From NCBI GenBank assembly GCA_017881915.1, contig JADGQK010000016.1:1-41834 (forward strand): a DNA stretch of 41,834 nt, read 5' to 3'. The stretch is from Chloroflexota bacterium (GTDB lineage Bacteria; Chloroflexota; Limnocylindria; Limnocylindrales; CSP1-4). Positions 1 to 7,604 of this stretch are shown piece after piece; positions within the stretch are counted from its first letter, which is position 1; each line of letters begins with the position of its first letter. The notes under the pieces were generated by a model, which saw only the letters and a program-made list of their open reading frames with translations, was not told the DNA's origin and did not search any database. A program made the translations under genes and the position numbers.

Positions 1-201
1 CGCAAGCTGGCCAAGCAGCTTGAGTCCGCGGCGAAGGACCGGGCCCACTTCGCCGTGATCATCGGCGACGAGCTGGCCGATGGAAACGTCCAGCTCAAGG
101 ACCTCGATGCCGGCTCGCAGCAACTCGTCCCGCTCGCCGATCTCGCCCGGAAACTGGCCAGTGGCGACCGGTCTCACCACCACGGCGGGGGCGAGGGCTG
201 A
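1..201 (+). CDS. hisS: Histidyl-tRNA synthetase, C-terminal end (partial)
   Basis: The frame is open from the first base and ends at TGA 199-201, giving the last 66 residues of a protein that begins outside the window. The segment FAVIIGDELADGNVQLKDL matches the C-terminal anticodon-binding domain of bacterial HisRS, where a conserved IIG-E/D-E motif is followed by 'G-v-LKDL'. HisRS charges tRNA-His in the cytoplasm. The tail ends in a short His/Gly-rich stretch. It lies 46 bp before aspS, and hisS-aspS is a very common bacterial order, which supports the call. Only the anticodon-binding part is visible; catalytic motifs lie upstream. Confidence 0.85.
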   Translation, partial: RKLAKQLESAAKDRAHFAVIIGDELADGNVQLKDLDAGSQQLVPLADLARKLASGDRSHHHGGGEG

Positions 202-232
202 GCGGCTCGCTCAGGCTGCCGAACAGAACGAC

Positions 233-238
233 TACGAT
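233..238 (+). promoter_or_regulatory. -10 box of aspS (TACGAT)
   Basis: TACGAT ends 9 nt before the aspS ATG at 248. That spacing would place transcription start at or just before the start codon. No -35 hexamer is recognisable. The same TAnnnT arrangement recurs before many other genes here. Confidence 0.5.
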
Positions 239-247
239 ACGTTTGCC

Positions 248-2113
248 ATGAGCGATTCGACCCCCAGCTTCGCCACGCCCTACCGGACGCATACCTGCGG
301 CGAGCTGCGGGCGAGTGATTCGGGGGTCCCGGCCCGCCTCGCCGGCTGGGTCCACCGCCGGCGCGACCACGGTCAACTGATCTTCCTTGACCTGCGTGAC
401 CGCTACGGGATCACCCAGGTGATCGTCGACGCCACCCAGGCGCCGCTGGCCCACGCCGCGGCCAGCCGGCTGCGCAACGAGTTCGTGGTGAGCGTGTCGG
501 GGACCGTCGCGCTGCGCCTGGAGGGCACCGGGAATGCCCGCCTGGCGACGGGTGCGATCGAGCTTCGGGCGAGCGAGGTCGAGATCCTGGCCGAGGCGAA
601 GACGCCGCCCTTCTACATCAACGAGCCGGATGCCCCGATCGACGAGGCGCTGCGCCTGCGCTACCGCTACCTGGACATCCGCCGGGAACCGATGCTGCGC
701 CGCCTGCTGCTCCGCTCGAGGCTCGTCCAGGCGATCCGCGAGATCCACCACGAGCACGGGTTCGTCGAGATCGAGACACCCAACCTGATCCGCTCGACGC
801 CCGAGGGCGCGCGTGATTTCATCGTTCCCTCGCGGCTCAAACCGGGCACGGTCTACGCCCTGCCCCAAAGCCCCCAGCAGCTCAAGCAGCTGCTGATGGT
901 CGGGGGGCTCGACCGCTACTTCCAGATCGCCCGGTGCTACCGCGACGAGGACCTCCGGGGCGATCGCCAGCCGGAGTTCACCCAGCTTGACCTGGAGATG
1001 AGCTTCGTCGACGAGGCGGCCGTGATCGGCTTCGTGGAGGACGTGGCGATCCGGGTGATGGCCGCCGTCGTTCCCGATCGGCCGTTGCTCCAGGTGCCGT
1101 TCCCGCGGCTGACCTTCGCGGAGGCGATCGAACGCTTCGGTTCGGACAAGCCTGACCTGCGCTTCGGAATGGAGCTGGTCGATCTCGCCCCGGCGCTGAC
1201 TGACCCGAGCGGTGACCCCGGGTCCGGCTTCCGCGTGTTCGACGAGGCGCTCGCTGGCGGCGGTCGGGTGGGGGCCATCGTGGCGCCCGGGTTGGCCACG
1301 GCCAGCCGCTCACAGACCGACGAGCTGGCCGAGCTAGCCCGGGGTTACGGAGCGAAGGGGCTTGTCTGGCTGGCGGTCGAGGCCGACGGCTCGATCCGTT
1401 CGTCGATCGCCAAGTTCCTCGGGCCGGAACGCACGGCCTCCGTCGTTGCCCGGACGGGGGCGACGCCGGGCGACCTCGTCCTCGTGATCGCCGACCGTCC
1501 CGAGGTCACCGCCGACATCCTGGGCCGTCTCCGATCGGAGCTCGGCAGCCGGCTTGGCCTGGCCGATCCGAACGTCTTCGCATACTGCTGGATCACCCAG
1601 TTCCCGATGTACAAGTGGGACAAGCAGAATCGGCGCTGGGACGCCACCCACAACCCGTTCAGCGGGGTCCGCCCTGAGGACGTTGACTTGCTCACCACCA
1701 CCTCGGGTGACCTGGCGCGCACCGCGCCGGATGACCCGGCCGGTCGGGCGCGGGCGCTCCAGTACGACCTCGCGCTGAACGGCTGGGAGCTTGGCGGGGG
1801 ATCGATCCGGATCAACCAGCACGACCTCCTCGCGCGCAGCTTCGCCCTCCAGGGCCAGACAGCCGCCGGGATGGCCGAGAAGTTCGGGGCGGTCCTCGAT
1901 GCCTTCGAGTACGGGGCCCCGCCGCACGGCGGTATCGCCCTGGGGATCGACCGTTGGGCGGCGCTCCTTTCGGACCAGACGAATATCCGCGAGGTGATGG
2001 CCTTCCCGAAGACTCAGTCCGGCTCCGACCTGATGCTTGACGCCCCGTCGGAACCCGAGCCGGGCCAGTACGCCGAGCTCGGCTTGAGGTACGTCGGACC
2101 GACCCGAACGTGA
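248..2113 (+). CDS. aspS: Aspartyl-tRNA synthetase (bacterial type, possibly non-discriminating)
   Basis: Class IIb synthetase of 621 residues that charges tRNA-Asp. An OB-fold anticodon-binding domain spans about residues 18-115. The class II core has motif 1 (FVEIETPNL, 172-180), the QSPQ loop (207-210), motif 2 (FQIARCYRDEDLRGDRQPEF, from 225) and motif 3 (GIALGIDRWAALL near the C-terminus). The frame is open further upstream, but ATG 248 is chosen because the protein then begins like other AspRS and a TACGAT box lies 9 nt before it. The OB fold reads RRRDHG with His41, where E. coli has Leu30; His here is typical of non-discriminating AspRS. The stop overlaps the next gene's GTG by 3 nt (GTGA). 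Confidence 0.97.
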   Translation: MSDSTPSFATPYRTHTCGELRASDSGVPARLAGWVHRRRDHGQLIFLDLRDRYGITQVIVDATQAPLAHAAASRLRNEFVVSVSGTVALRLEGTGNARLATGAIELRASEVEILAEAKTPPFYINEPDAPIDEALRLRYRYLDIRREPMLRRLLLRSRLVQAIREIHHEHGFVEIETPNLIRSTPEGARDFIVPSRLKPGTVYALPQSPQQLKQLLMVGGLDRYFQIARCYRDEDLRGDRQPEFTQLDLEMSFVDEAAVIGFVEDVAIRVMAAVVPDRPLLQVPFPRLTFAEAIERFGSDKPDLRFGMELVDLAPALTDPSGDPGSGFRVFDEALAGGGRVGAIVAPGLATASRSQTDELAELARGYGAKGLVWLAVEADGSIRSSIAKFLGPERTASVVARTGATPGDLVLVIADRPEVTADILGRLRSELGSRLGLADPNVFAYCWITQFPMYKWDKQNRRWDATHNPFSGVRPEDVDLLTTTSGDLARTAPDDPAGRARALQYDLALNGWELGGGSIRINQHDLLARSFALQGQTAAGMAEKFGAVLDAFEYGAPPHGGIALGIDRWAALLSDQTNIREVMAFPKTQSGSDLMLDAPSEPEPGQYAELGLRYVGPTRT

Positions 2114-3075
2114 CCGATCCGGCCGCCTCGCCGCCGGCGACCGGCGGCGCGGCGACTCCGGCCCAACTCGACGCCCTCCTCGAGCACCCGCAGCTGGCAG
2201 CCGTGGCGGGGGCGCTGTGCATCGCGTTCTCGGGGATCCTCGTTCGCGAAGCGGCCGTCTCTCCGTCGACCGCGGCCGTCTTCCGCTGCCTGTACGCCCT
2301 GCCCGTGCTGGCCCTGCTGGCCTGGCTCGAGGGGCGGCGCTACGGTCCGCTTGGGGCACGGACCATCTGGTTGTCGCTCCTCGCGGGCTGCTTCTTTGCC
2401 GCCGACCTGACCTTCTGGGCGCACTCGATCGGGGCGGTCGGGGCGGGTCTCGCCACCGTACTGGGCAACCTCCAGGTCGTCGTCGTGGGGATCGCTGCCT
2501 GGCTGCTGTATGGGGAGCGCCCGCGTCGACCGATCCTGGTGGCGTTGCCGGTCGTGATCATGGGGGTGGTCCTGATCGCCGGCCTCGTCGGCGCAAACCC
2601 GTACGGCTCGGCCCCGCTCTTCGGGGTGACCATGGGCCTGCTGACGGCGGTCAGCTATGCGGGCTACCTGATCGTGATCCGGCGCGGCCAGCGTGATATC
2701 CGGCGCCTGGCGGGCCCGCTCTTCTGGGCGACGCTGGCGACGACGGTCGTGGCTGCTCTCGCCGGCGTCGTCGTCGGCGACTTCGACCCGACGCCCCGCC
2801 TGCCGGCCCACGGCTGGCTGATCGTCCTCGCCCTCTCCGCCCAGGTTGCCGGCTATCTCCTGATCAACATCTCGCTGCCGCGCCTGCCCAGCGTCGTGAC
2901 CTCGCTCCTGCTGCTCGTCCAGCCGGTCGCCACGGTGCTCCTCGCGATGGTCCTGCTGGGCGAGGATCCGTCGCCGTTCCAGCTGGCCGGGATCGGCCTG
3001 GTCATCGCCGGCCTGGCGATTGCGGTCCTGCCGTTCGGGCGGCTGCGTGAATCGCTGACGGCCGGCGCCGGGTAG
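2110..3075 (+). CDS. EamA/DMT-family transporter
   Basis: 321-residue inner-membrane protein with about ten hydrophobic segments in two EamA repeats (about residues 30-160 and 170-308). The first repeat ends in YGERPRRP and the second in LGEDPSPFQLAGIGLVIAG; this glutamate-plus-following-helix pattern is typical of drug/metabolite transporters of the RhaT/YdcZ-like superfamily. The substrate cannot be read from the sequence. It starts at GTG 2110, inside the aspS stop (GTGA), so it is probably translated by coupling. The about 25-residue N-terminal Pro/Ala-rich extension before the first helix is unusual. It converges with the minus-strand gene ending at 3091. Confidence 0.88.
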   Translation: MTDPAASPPATGGAATPAQLDALLEHPQLAAVAGALCIAFSGILVREAAVSPSTAAVFRCLYALPVLALLAWLEGRRYGPLGARTIWLSLLAGCFFAADLTFWAHSIGAVGAGLATVLGNLQVVVVGIAAWLLYGERPRRPILVALPVVIMGVVLIAGLVGANPYGSAPLFGVTMGLLTAVSYAGYLIVIRRGQRDIRRLAGPLFWATLATTVVAALAGVVVGDFDPTPRLPAHGWLIVLALSAQVAGYLLINISLPRLPSVVTSLLLLVQPVATVLLAMVLLGEDPSPFQLAGIGLVIAGLAIAVLPFGRLRESLTAGAG

Positions 3076-3092
3076 CCCGGACAGCGGCCGTC
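3057..3092. terminator. Hairpin between convergent genes (possible two-way terminator)
   Basis: Nested inverted repeat: GACGGCCG (3057-3064) pairs with CGGCCGTC (3085-3092), and inside it CCGGG (3068-3072) pairs with CCCGG (3076-3080) around a 3-nt loop. It covers the stop codons of both convergent genes. There is no T tract on either side, so termination is inferred from position and stem strength. Confidence 0.4.
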
Positions 3093-3747
3093 AGCCCGGC
3101 GGCACCGGGTCGTCGGCCGCGGTCTCGCCCCATTCATGGACGTGACCGCTGGCCGGCTCGCTCGGGCCGCGGTACGGCGGCAGATCCGTGCGAGCGACCG
3201 AGGCATCGGTGACGGCGCCGGGATCACCCAGGTCCAGGATCCGGACCGCGCACCCGCCGCTGGCCAGATCCTGGATCAGCTCGTCGGGCATCCGCCCGGC
3301 CGGCAGGCGACGGAGCTGCTCGAGGAGCAGCACCGGCAGGAGGGCGGGCCAGCCCGGCTCGGCGTCGAATTGCGGCCGCAGGATCGAGCCCGGATCCGTG
3401 CCGTGGCCCTCGATCAGCGAGGTGATCGTCTCGGGATCCGGCCAGGCCATCGCGGCCGGCCAGATCAGCACCCCGTCGGTCTCCCCGACGAGGCCGACCG
3501 CGGCGTCGATCCCGTGGCAGATCTGGCCAACAGGCCCGGCGGCGACCGGGGCAGGCGGGATCAGATGCGCCTCCGTACCGACGAGTGCGGCAGCGACGCT
3601 GCCATTGGGGTCGGCGCTGACGACCACCACCGGGATCGCGCCGCCTGACCATGCGACTTCGGCGATCCGCCGGACGGCCGGCAGGCCGTCGGCGTCGGCG
3701 AGCGCTGTCTCAGGCCGGGCGGCGAGGATCACGGCGGCGACGGTCAC
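3091..3747 (-). CDS. MobA/MocA-like nucleotidyltransferase fold protein, signature residues degenerate
   Basis: 218 residues with the layout of NTP_transf_3 proteins (molybdenum-cofactor cytidylyl/guanylyltransferases). It opens VAAVILAARP, continues with a PVVVVSAD strand, then a G-Q-ICHGIDA stretch like the GM-SSL-AG segment. Next comes ILRPQFDAEPGWPALLPV, like the IVRP-Y-G-GHPVLF block, and LGDPGAVTD near the end. The canonical GG-S-RMG-K nucleotide-binding loop is absent (ARPETALADADGLP), as is the metal-binding Asp of the 'D-QP' motif (IWPAAMAWP). Either the protein is catalytically inactive or it binds something else. The start is GTG 3747, with TACGAT 6 nt upstream. The last about 30 residues are Pro/Gly/acid-rich. 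Confidence 0.6.
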   Translation of the reverse strand: MTVAAVILAARPETALADADGLPAVRRIAEVAWSGGAIPVVVVSADPNGSVAAALVGTEAHLIPPAPVAAGPVGQICHGIDAAVGLVGETDGVLIWPAAMAWPDPETITSLIEGHGTDPGSILRPQFDAEPGWPALLPVLLLEQLRRLPAGRMPDELIQDLASGGCAVRILDLGDPGAVTDASVARTDLPPYRGPSEPASGHVHEWGETAADDPVPPG

Positions 3748-3753
3748 CGCGGG

Positions 3754-3759
3754 ATCGTA
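3754..3759 (-). promoter_or_regulatory. -10 box of the MobA-like gene (TACGAT)
   Basis: On the minus strand TACGAT ends 6 nt before GTG 3747, the same layout as for aspS and the site-2 protease. This predicts a leaderless mRNA. No -35 was recognised. Confidence 0.5.
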
Positions 3760-3816
3760 GCAAACGGCCGCCCCGACCCGATGCCCAGGGCCAACTGCCC
3801 CGAACGAAGACGAAGA

Positions 3817-3852
3817 GAAGGCGCCTCCCCGACGAGTCGAGGAAGCGCCTTC
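3817..3852 (-). terminator. Probable terminator of the S53 peptidase gene
   Basis: GAAGGCGC (3817-3824) and GCGCCTTC (3845-3852) form an 8-bp stem about 80 bp beyond the peptidase stop codon. On the minus strand the stem is followed by a moderately T-rich run (TCTTCGTCTTCG). Confidence 0.5.
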
Positions 3853-3929
3853 CTGGCGTTCAGCCTTGCCCGGACGTTGGGCGCTGGGCCGGCTGGAACC
3901 GGCCGTTCAGCGCGAGGTCGATCGGGCGG

Positions 3930-5336
3930 TCAGTGGTCCAGTGCCGCGAGGAGCGGAACGAGGACGTTCGCCTTCGGTGTACCCCAACCCGTTGCAGCGT
4001 CCCAACGGGCGTTGGCATTGAAGCCGGGGATCGTGACGAGGTTGTTGTCGGCATCGAGGAAGCCGAATCGGTTCGATCCGACCGTGATGTCGTGGTAGGC
4101 CGCATTGCTCAGGTCGGCCGACTTTCCTATCCGGTAGAGCGTGGGATTGATGTTGCCGAGCCGATGCCCGGCGAGCTGGTTCGCCAGAGCTGCGAGGCCG
4201 GCCCATTGGGGCGATCCGGCGCTCGTCCCGCCGACGATGAAGAAGGTATTCGGATCAGACGGGTCGTGGCCGAGGAATCCGAGGTAGGCGCCCGCGTGGG
4301 TGAGCACCCCGCCATCGACGCCGGCGTTGTATGAGACGTCGGGCACGCCGCGCCCGCTCGGGCGAGTGTCGCCAACGCCCACCTGGTAGGCCGGGCGACC
4401 GTAGATGGTGCTGAACCCGCCCCCGCCGCAGCCGTACGTTGCGTCGGGGCCGCATGCGCTGAACGAGTCGTTCCAGGCGGTCTCGCTGCCGTACGCGCCG
4501 GTCGTCGTATCGGCCGTCAGGTTGGTGCCGCCGACGGCGGTCACGAGCGGGTCGTTGGCCGGCGAGGACGCACTCTTGATGTAGCCGCCGTCGAAGGCGC
4601 AATCGGGCTGGGCGGAGCCGTCGTCACCGGCAGAGGCGAACAGGGTCATGCCCTTGGCCACGGCCTTGTCGAACAGGGCGTGCTGCATCTTGTCGAGCTT
4701 GGGGTCGACGCACGACTCGGCCTCGCCGAAGCTCTGCGAGATCACGTCGCCGATGTTGTGATCGATCGCCCACTTGGTCGCGTTGTAGATGTCGATGTCC
4801 TGGTCCGACTTGGCATCGATCAGGATGATGTTCGCCTTCGGCGCGACCGCGTGCGACCACTGGGTATCGAGGGCGCTTTCAATCGACCAGTCGACCTGGT
4901 CGGGGTCAGTGATGTCGAAGGCCGGGGTGCCCTGTGGGGCGATCTGGTTGAAGATCGGGTCGGGCAGCCCAAACGTCTTGTCGAAGATCTGGATGTCCGA
5001 CCAGGCATACGGATTCGAGAACGCGTCGATGATCACGATCGTGCGGTGCTTGCCATTGATCCCGGCCTTGAGCAGGGGCGCGATCTTGTAGGCGTTCTGG
5101 ATCTGCTGCGGGCTGTAGCACAGCGGCTTATCGGGGCGAACGTCCTGGCAGCCGAAACGCACGGCGCCGGCGGCTTTGGTGACTTGGGTGGCCGTTGGCT
5201 GGACGTGGACAACCTGGGCCTTGATCCCGCCGGTCGAGGCCGAGGTGAGGCCGGCGAGGGGCAGGGAGAGCGCAAACGCCGCGGCGGTGGCGGTGACGAG
5301 GACGCGCCGGCGAATACCCGAGGTGCGCGAAGGCAT
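3930..5336 (-). CDS. Secreted S53 (sedolisin/kumamolisin) peptidase without a recognisable propeptide
   Basis: 468-residue serine-carboxyl peptidase expected to work outside the cell. A basic N-terminus (RTSGIRRR) and hydrophobic stretch to about residue 34 form a signal peptide. The catalytic domain starts around CYSPQQIQNAYKI (73-85). The sedolisin residues are present: Glu153 and Asp157 in SIESALDTQW, the oxyanion Asp238 in SAGDDGS, and Ser372 in GGTSAGSP. The calcium site near the C-terminus is also there (YHDITVGSN 414-422; DAATGWGTP 446-454). Only about 40 residues separate signal and catalytic domain, where family members usually have a propeptide of about 170-190 residues. ATG 5336 is preferred; an in-frame GTG at 5465 with a good GGAGGAGG site would add 43 residues, but that extension has low G/C third positions. 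Confidence 0.9.
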   Translation of the reverse strand: MPSRTSGIRRRVLVTATAAAFALSLPLAGLTSASTGGIKAQVVHVQPTATQVTKAAGAVRFGCQDVRPDKPLCYSPQQIQNAYKIAPLLKAGINGKHRTIVIIDAFSNPYAWSDIQIFDKTFGLPDPIFNQIAPQGTPAFDITDPDQVDWSIESALDTQWSHAVAPKANIILIDAKSDQDIDIYNATKWAIDHNIGDVISQSFGEAESCVDPKLDKMQHALFDKAVAKGMTLFASAGDDGSAQPDCAFDGGYIKSASSPANDPLVTAVGGTNLTADTTTGAYGSETAWNDSFSACGPDATYGCGGGGFSTIYGRPAYQVGVGDTRPSGRGVPDVSYNAGVDGGVLTHAGAYLGFLGHDPSDPNTFFIVGGTSAGSPQWAGLAALANQLAGHRLGNINPTLYRIGKSADLSNAAYHDITVGSNRFGFLDADNNLVTIPGFNANARWDAATGWGTPKANVLVPLLAALDH

Positions 5337-5520
5337 GGGCGTGTCAGACCTCTGGAAACGGGGACCACAACGGATCTCGGGAGACGAAGCCTGGTTCTGG
5401 GAGAACCTCCGTTTCTGCCGGAATCGGCGATCACGATTCACGGGACGGAGACGCTCGGGGATCACCGCCTCCTCCGTGGCCGGTGAACTGAGGAGACCGT
5501 AGCGGAGCGAGCCGATCCGG

Positions 5521-5589
5521 GTCAATCCGTGCCCCGGCATCAGGGTCGTCACGGCACGCACTAGTGGTGCGTATCCGCACCGGATTGAC
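5521..5589. repeat. Nested imperfect palindrome in the divergent spacer
   Basis: GTCAATCCG (5521-5529) is the exact reverse complement of CGGATTGAC (5581-5589). The helix continues with TGC/GCA across a one-base bulge. Inside, ACGCAC (5556-5561) pairs with GTGCGT (5567-5572) around a 5-nt loop. It could be an operator, a cruciform or a folded leader. Confidence 0.45.
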
Positions 5590-5662
5590 GCGCCCCCGAC
5601 GGAGCGGGCAGGTGCCGCCTGGATCGGTGCTGCCGCCTGGGCCCGGCTCCGCGGCGGTGTGC

Positions 5663-5668
5663 GACAAT
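5663..5668 (+). promoter_or_regulatory. -10 box of typA (GACAAT)
   Basis: GACAAT ends 10 nt before ATG 5679. The box overlaps the earlier in-frame ATG at 5667, which argues for the second ATG as the real start. Confidence 0.45.
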
Positions 5669-5678
5669 GTCAGTTCCC

Positions 5679-7583
5679 ATGAGCACGATCCCTTCGTCCA
5701 CCATGCCCGGCGTCCGGCTCGATCTGCGCAATATCGCGATCGTGGCCCACGTCGACCATGGCAAGACGACGCTGGTCGACGCGATGCTCCGCCAGACGGG
5801 CGCGTTCCGGGCGAACCAGGCCCTGGTCGACCGGGTAATGGACTCCGGCGACCTGGAACGTGAGAAGGGGATCACGATCCTGGCCAAGCAGACGACGGTC
5901 GACTACGACGGCGTCCGGCTGAATATCGTGGACACTCCAGGCCATGCCGATTTCGGCGGCGAGGTCGAGCGGACCCTGCTGATGGTCGATGCGATCCTGC
6001 TCCTCGTCGATGCCGCAGAGGGACCGCTGCCCCAGACCCGCTACGTCCTCCAGAAGGCGATGGCCCGGCACCTGCCGGTCGTCGTCGCACTGAACAAGAT
6101 CGATCGCTCGGACGCCCGACCGGCCGAGGTCCTCGACGCGGTCTACGAGCTGTTCATGGATCTCGGCGCCAACGCCGCCCAGATCGACTTCCCGGTCGTC
6201 TACACCAACGCCCGGTTGGGCACGGCGACGCGAGACCCGGCCGTGCCGGGCAGCGACCTGCGGCCGCTCTTCGACCTGCTCATCGAGCTGACGCCGCCGC
6301 CCACCTTCACGCCGGGCCACCCGCTGCAGCTCCTCGTGACCAACCTGTCGGCGAACGAGTACGTCGGCCGGATGGCCGTCGGCCGGATCTGGAACGGCTC
6401 GATCCGGCTCGGCCAGCGCCTCGTGGTCGTGCGCGCCGACGAGGCCTCGATCGATGGATCCGTCGAGCCCGGCCGGACCACCGTCCTCAGCGGGACCGTG
6501 ACGAGCCTGCAGACCGCTCACGGGATCGAGCGGATCGAGATCGCCGAAGCCACGGCCGGCGACATCGTGTCGGTCGCCGGACTGCCCGACGTCACGATCG
6601 GCGACACGCTCACGGACCCAGCCGACCCGCGGCCACTGGCCCGCCTCGACGTCGATGCGCCCACCCTCCGGATGACCTTCGGGGTGAATACCTCGCCGCT
6701 GGCCGGCCGCGAGGGAAAGTTCGTGACCAGCCGCCAGATCCGGGCGCGCCTCGACCGCGAGGTGCTGGGCAATGTCTCGATCGAGGTCCACGCGACCGAT
6801 TCCGGGGATACCTTCGAAGTTCGCGGCCGGGGCGAGCTGCAGCTGGCGGTCCTGATCGAGCAGATGCGCCGGGAGGGCTTCGAGCTGCAGGCGAGCCGGC
6901 CCGAGGTGATCCTGCGCACGGTCGGCTCGGAGACCCAGGAGCCATACGAGCGGATCACGATCGACATCCCGCCCGACTTCATCGGTGAGGTCCAGGCCGC
7001 TCTGGCTGGCCGCAAGGGCCGCCTGGAGCAGATGTCGACCGACCAGGATGGCCGGGTCCGGATGGAGTTCATCGTGCCCGTCCGGGGCCTGATCGGTTAC
7101 CGCGGCCAGTTGCTGACCGAGTCGCGCGGCACGGCCCTGATGCACCAGATCGGTGAGGGTTACGGCCCGTGGGCGGGCGAGGTCACCCATCGCACGAGCG
7201 GGGTCGTCGTGGCCGACCGCCTGGGGATGAGCAACGCCTACGGCCTGTTCAACCTCCAGGAGCGCGCCGCGCTGTTCATCGGGGCCGGCCGGGAGGTCTA
7301 CGAAGGGATGATCGTCGGCGAGAACTCCCGGCCCGGCGACATGGATGTCAACGCGACGAAGGAAAAGAAGCTCACGAACATCCGGACCCACGCCCACGAC
7401 GAGGCGCTCCGGCTCACCCCGCCGCGGCCGCTCACCCTCGAGTCGGCGATCGAGTTCATCTCGGTCGACGAGCTGGTGGAGGTTACCCCGGCCTCGATCC
7501 GGCTCCGCAAGCGGCTCCTGTCGGCCCACGATCGGCGTCGCGAGCGGAGCCGCGAAGAGGACCTGAGCCACCCCGCCGAGTAG
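5679..7583 (+). CDS. typA: Translational GTPase TypA/BipA
   Basis: 634-residue ribosome-associated GTPase of the EF-G family, involved in 50S assembly and stress or cold adaptation in other bacteria. The G domain has the P-loop AHVDHGKTT (23-31), switch [16 protein letters not shown] and the base-recognition motif [12 protein letters not shown] is the usual element before G3. Domain II, the EF-G V-like region and the TypA-specific C-terminus follow; [17 protein letters not shown] and [20 protein letters not shown] are characteristic TypA blocks. The first in-frame ATG is at 5667, but it lies within the -10 box, so 5679 is used. The family usually has about 600-615 residues. The C-terminal tail is highly charged (RERSREED). 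Confidence 0.97.
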   Translation: MSTIPSSTMPGVRLDLRNIAIVAHVDHGKTTLVDAMLRQTGAFRANQALVDRVMDSGDLEREKGITILAKQTTVDYDGVRLNIVDTPGHADFGGEVERTLLMVDAILLLVDAAEGPLPQTRYVLQKAMARHLPVVVALNKIDRSDARPAEVLDAVYELFMDLGANAAQIDFPVVYTNARLGTATRDPAVPGSDLRPLFDLLIELTPPPTFTPGHPLQLLVTNLSANEYVGRMAVGRIWNGSIRLGQRLVVVRADEASIDGSVEPGRTTVLSGTVTSLQTAHGIERIEIAEATAGDIVSVAGLPDVTIGDTLTDPADPRPLARLDVDAPTLRMTFGVNTSPLAGREGKFVTSRQIRARLDREVLGNVSIEVHATDSGDTFEVRGRGELQLAVLIEQMRREGFELQASRPEVILRTVGSETQEPYERITIDIPPDFIGEVQAALAGRKGRLEQMSTDQDGRVRMEFIVPVRGLIGYRGQLLTESRGTALMHQIGEGYGPWAGEVTHRTSGVVVADRLGMSNAYGLFNLQERAALFIGAGREVYEGMIVGENSRPGDMDVNATKEKKLTNIRTHAHDEALRLTPPRPLTLESAIEFISVDELVEVTPASIRLRKRLLSAHDRRRERSREEDLSHPAE

Positions 7584-7590
7584 GCCGACG

Positions 7591-7596
7591 TACAAT
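7591..7596 (+). promoter_or_regulatory. -10 box of the cysteine desulfurase gene (TACAAT)
   Basis: TACAAT ends 8 nt before ATG 7605. There is no Shine-Dalgarno sequence between box and start, so a leaderless transcript is likely. Confidence 0.55.
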
Positions 7597-7604
7597 CGGC
7601 CGCA

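Larger units (their letters stand above)
5337..5678. other. Divergent intergenic region between the S53 peptidase and typA
   Basis: About 340 bp without a supported gene. It holds the typA -10 box (5663-5668) and a nested inverted repeat (5521-5589). On the minus strand there is a GGAGGAGG site (5475-5468) in front of an in-frame GTG (5465), with TACGGT (5500-5495) a little upstream. The latter two could be the promoter and an alternative start of the peptidase. Confidence 0.5.
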
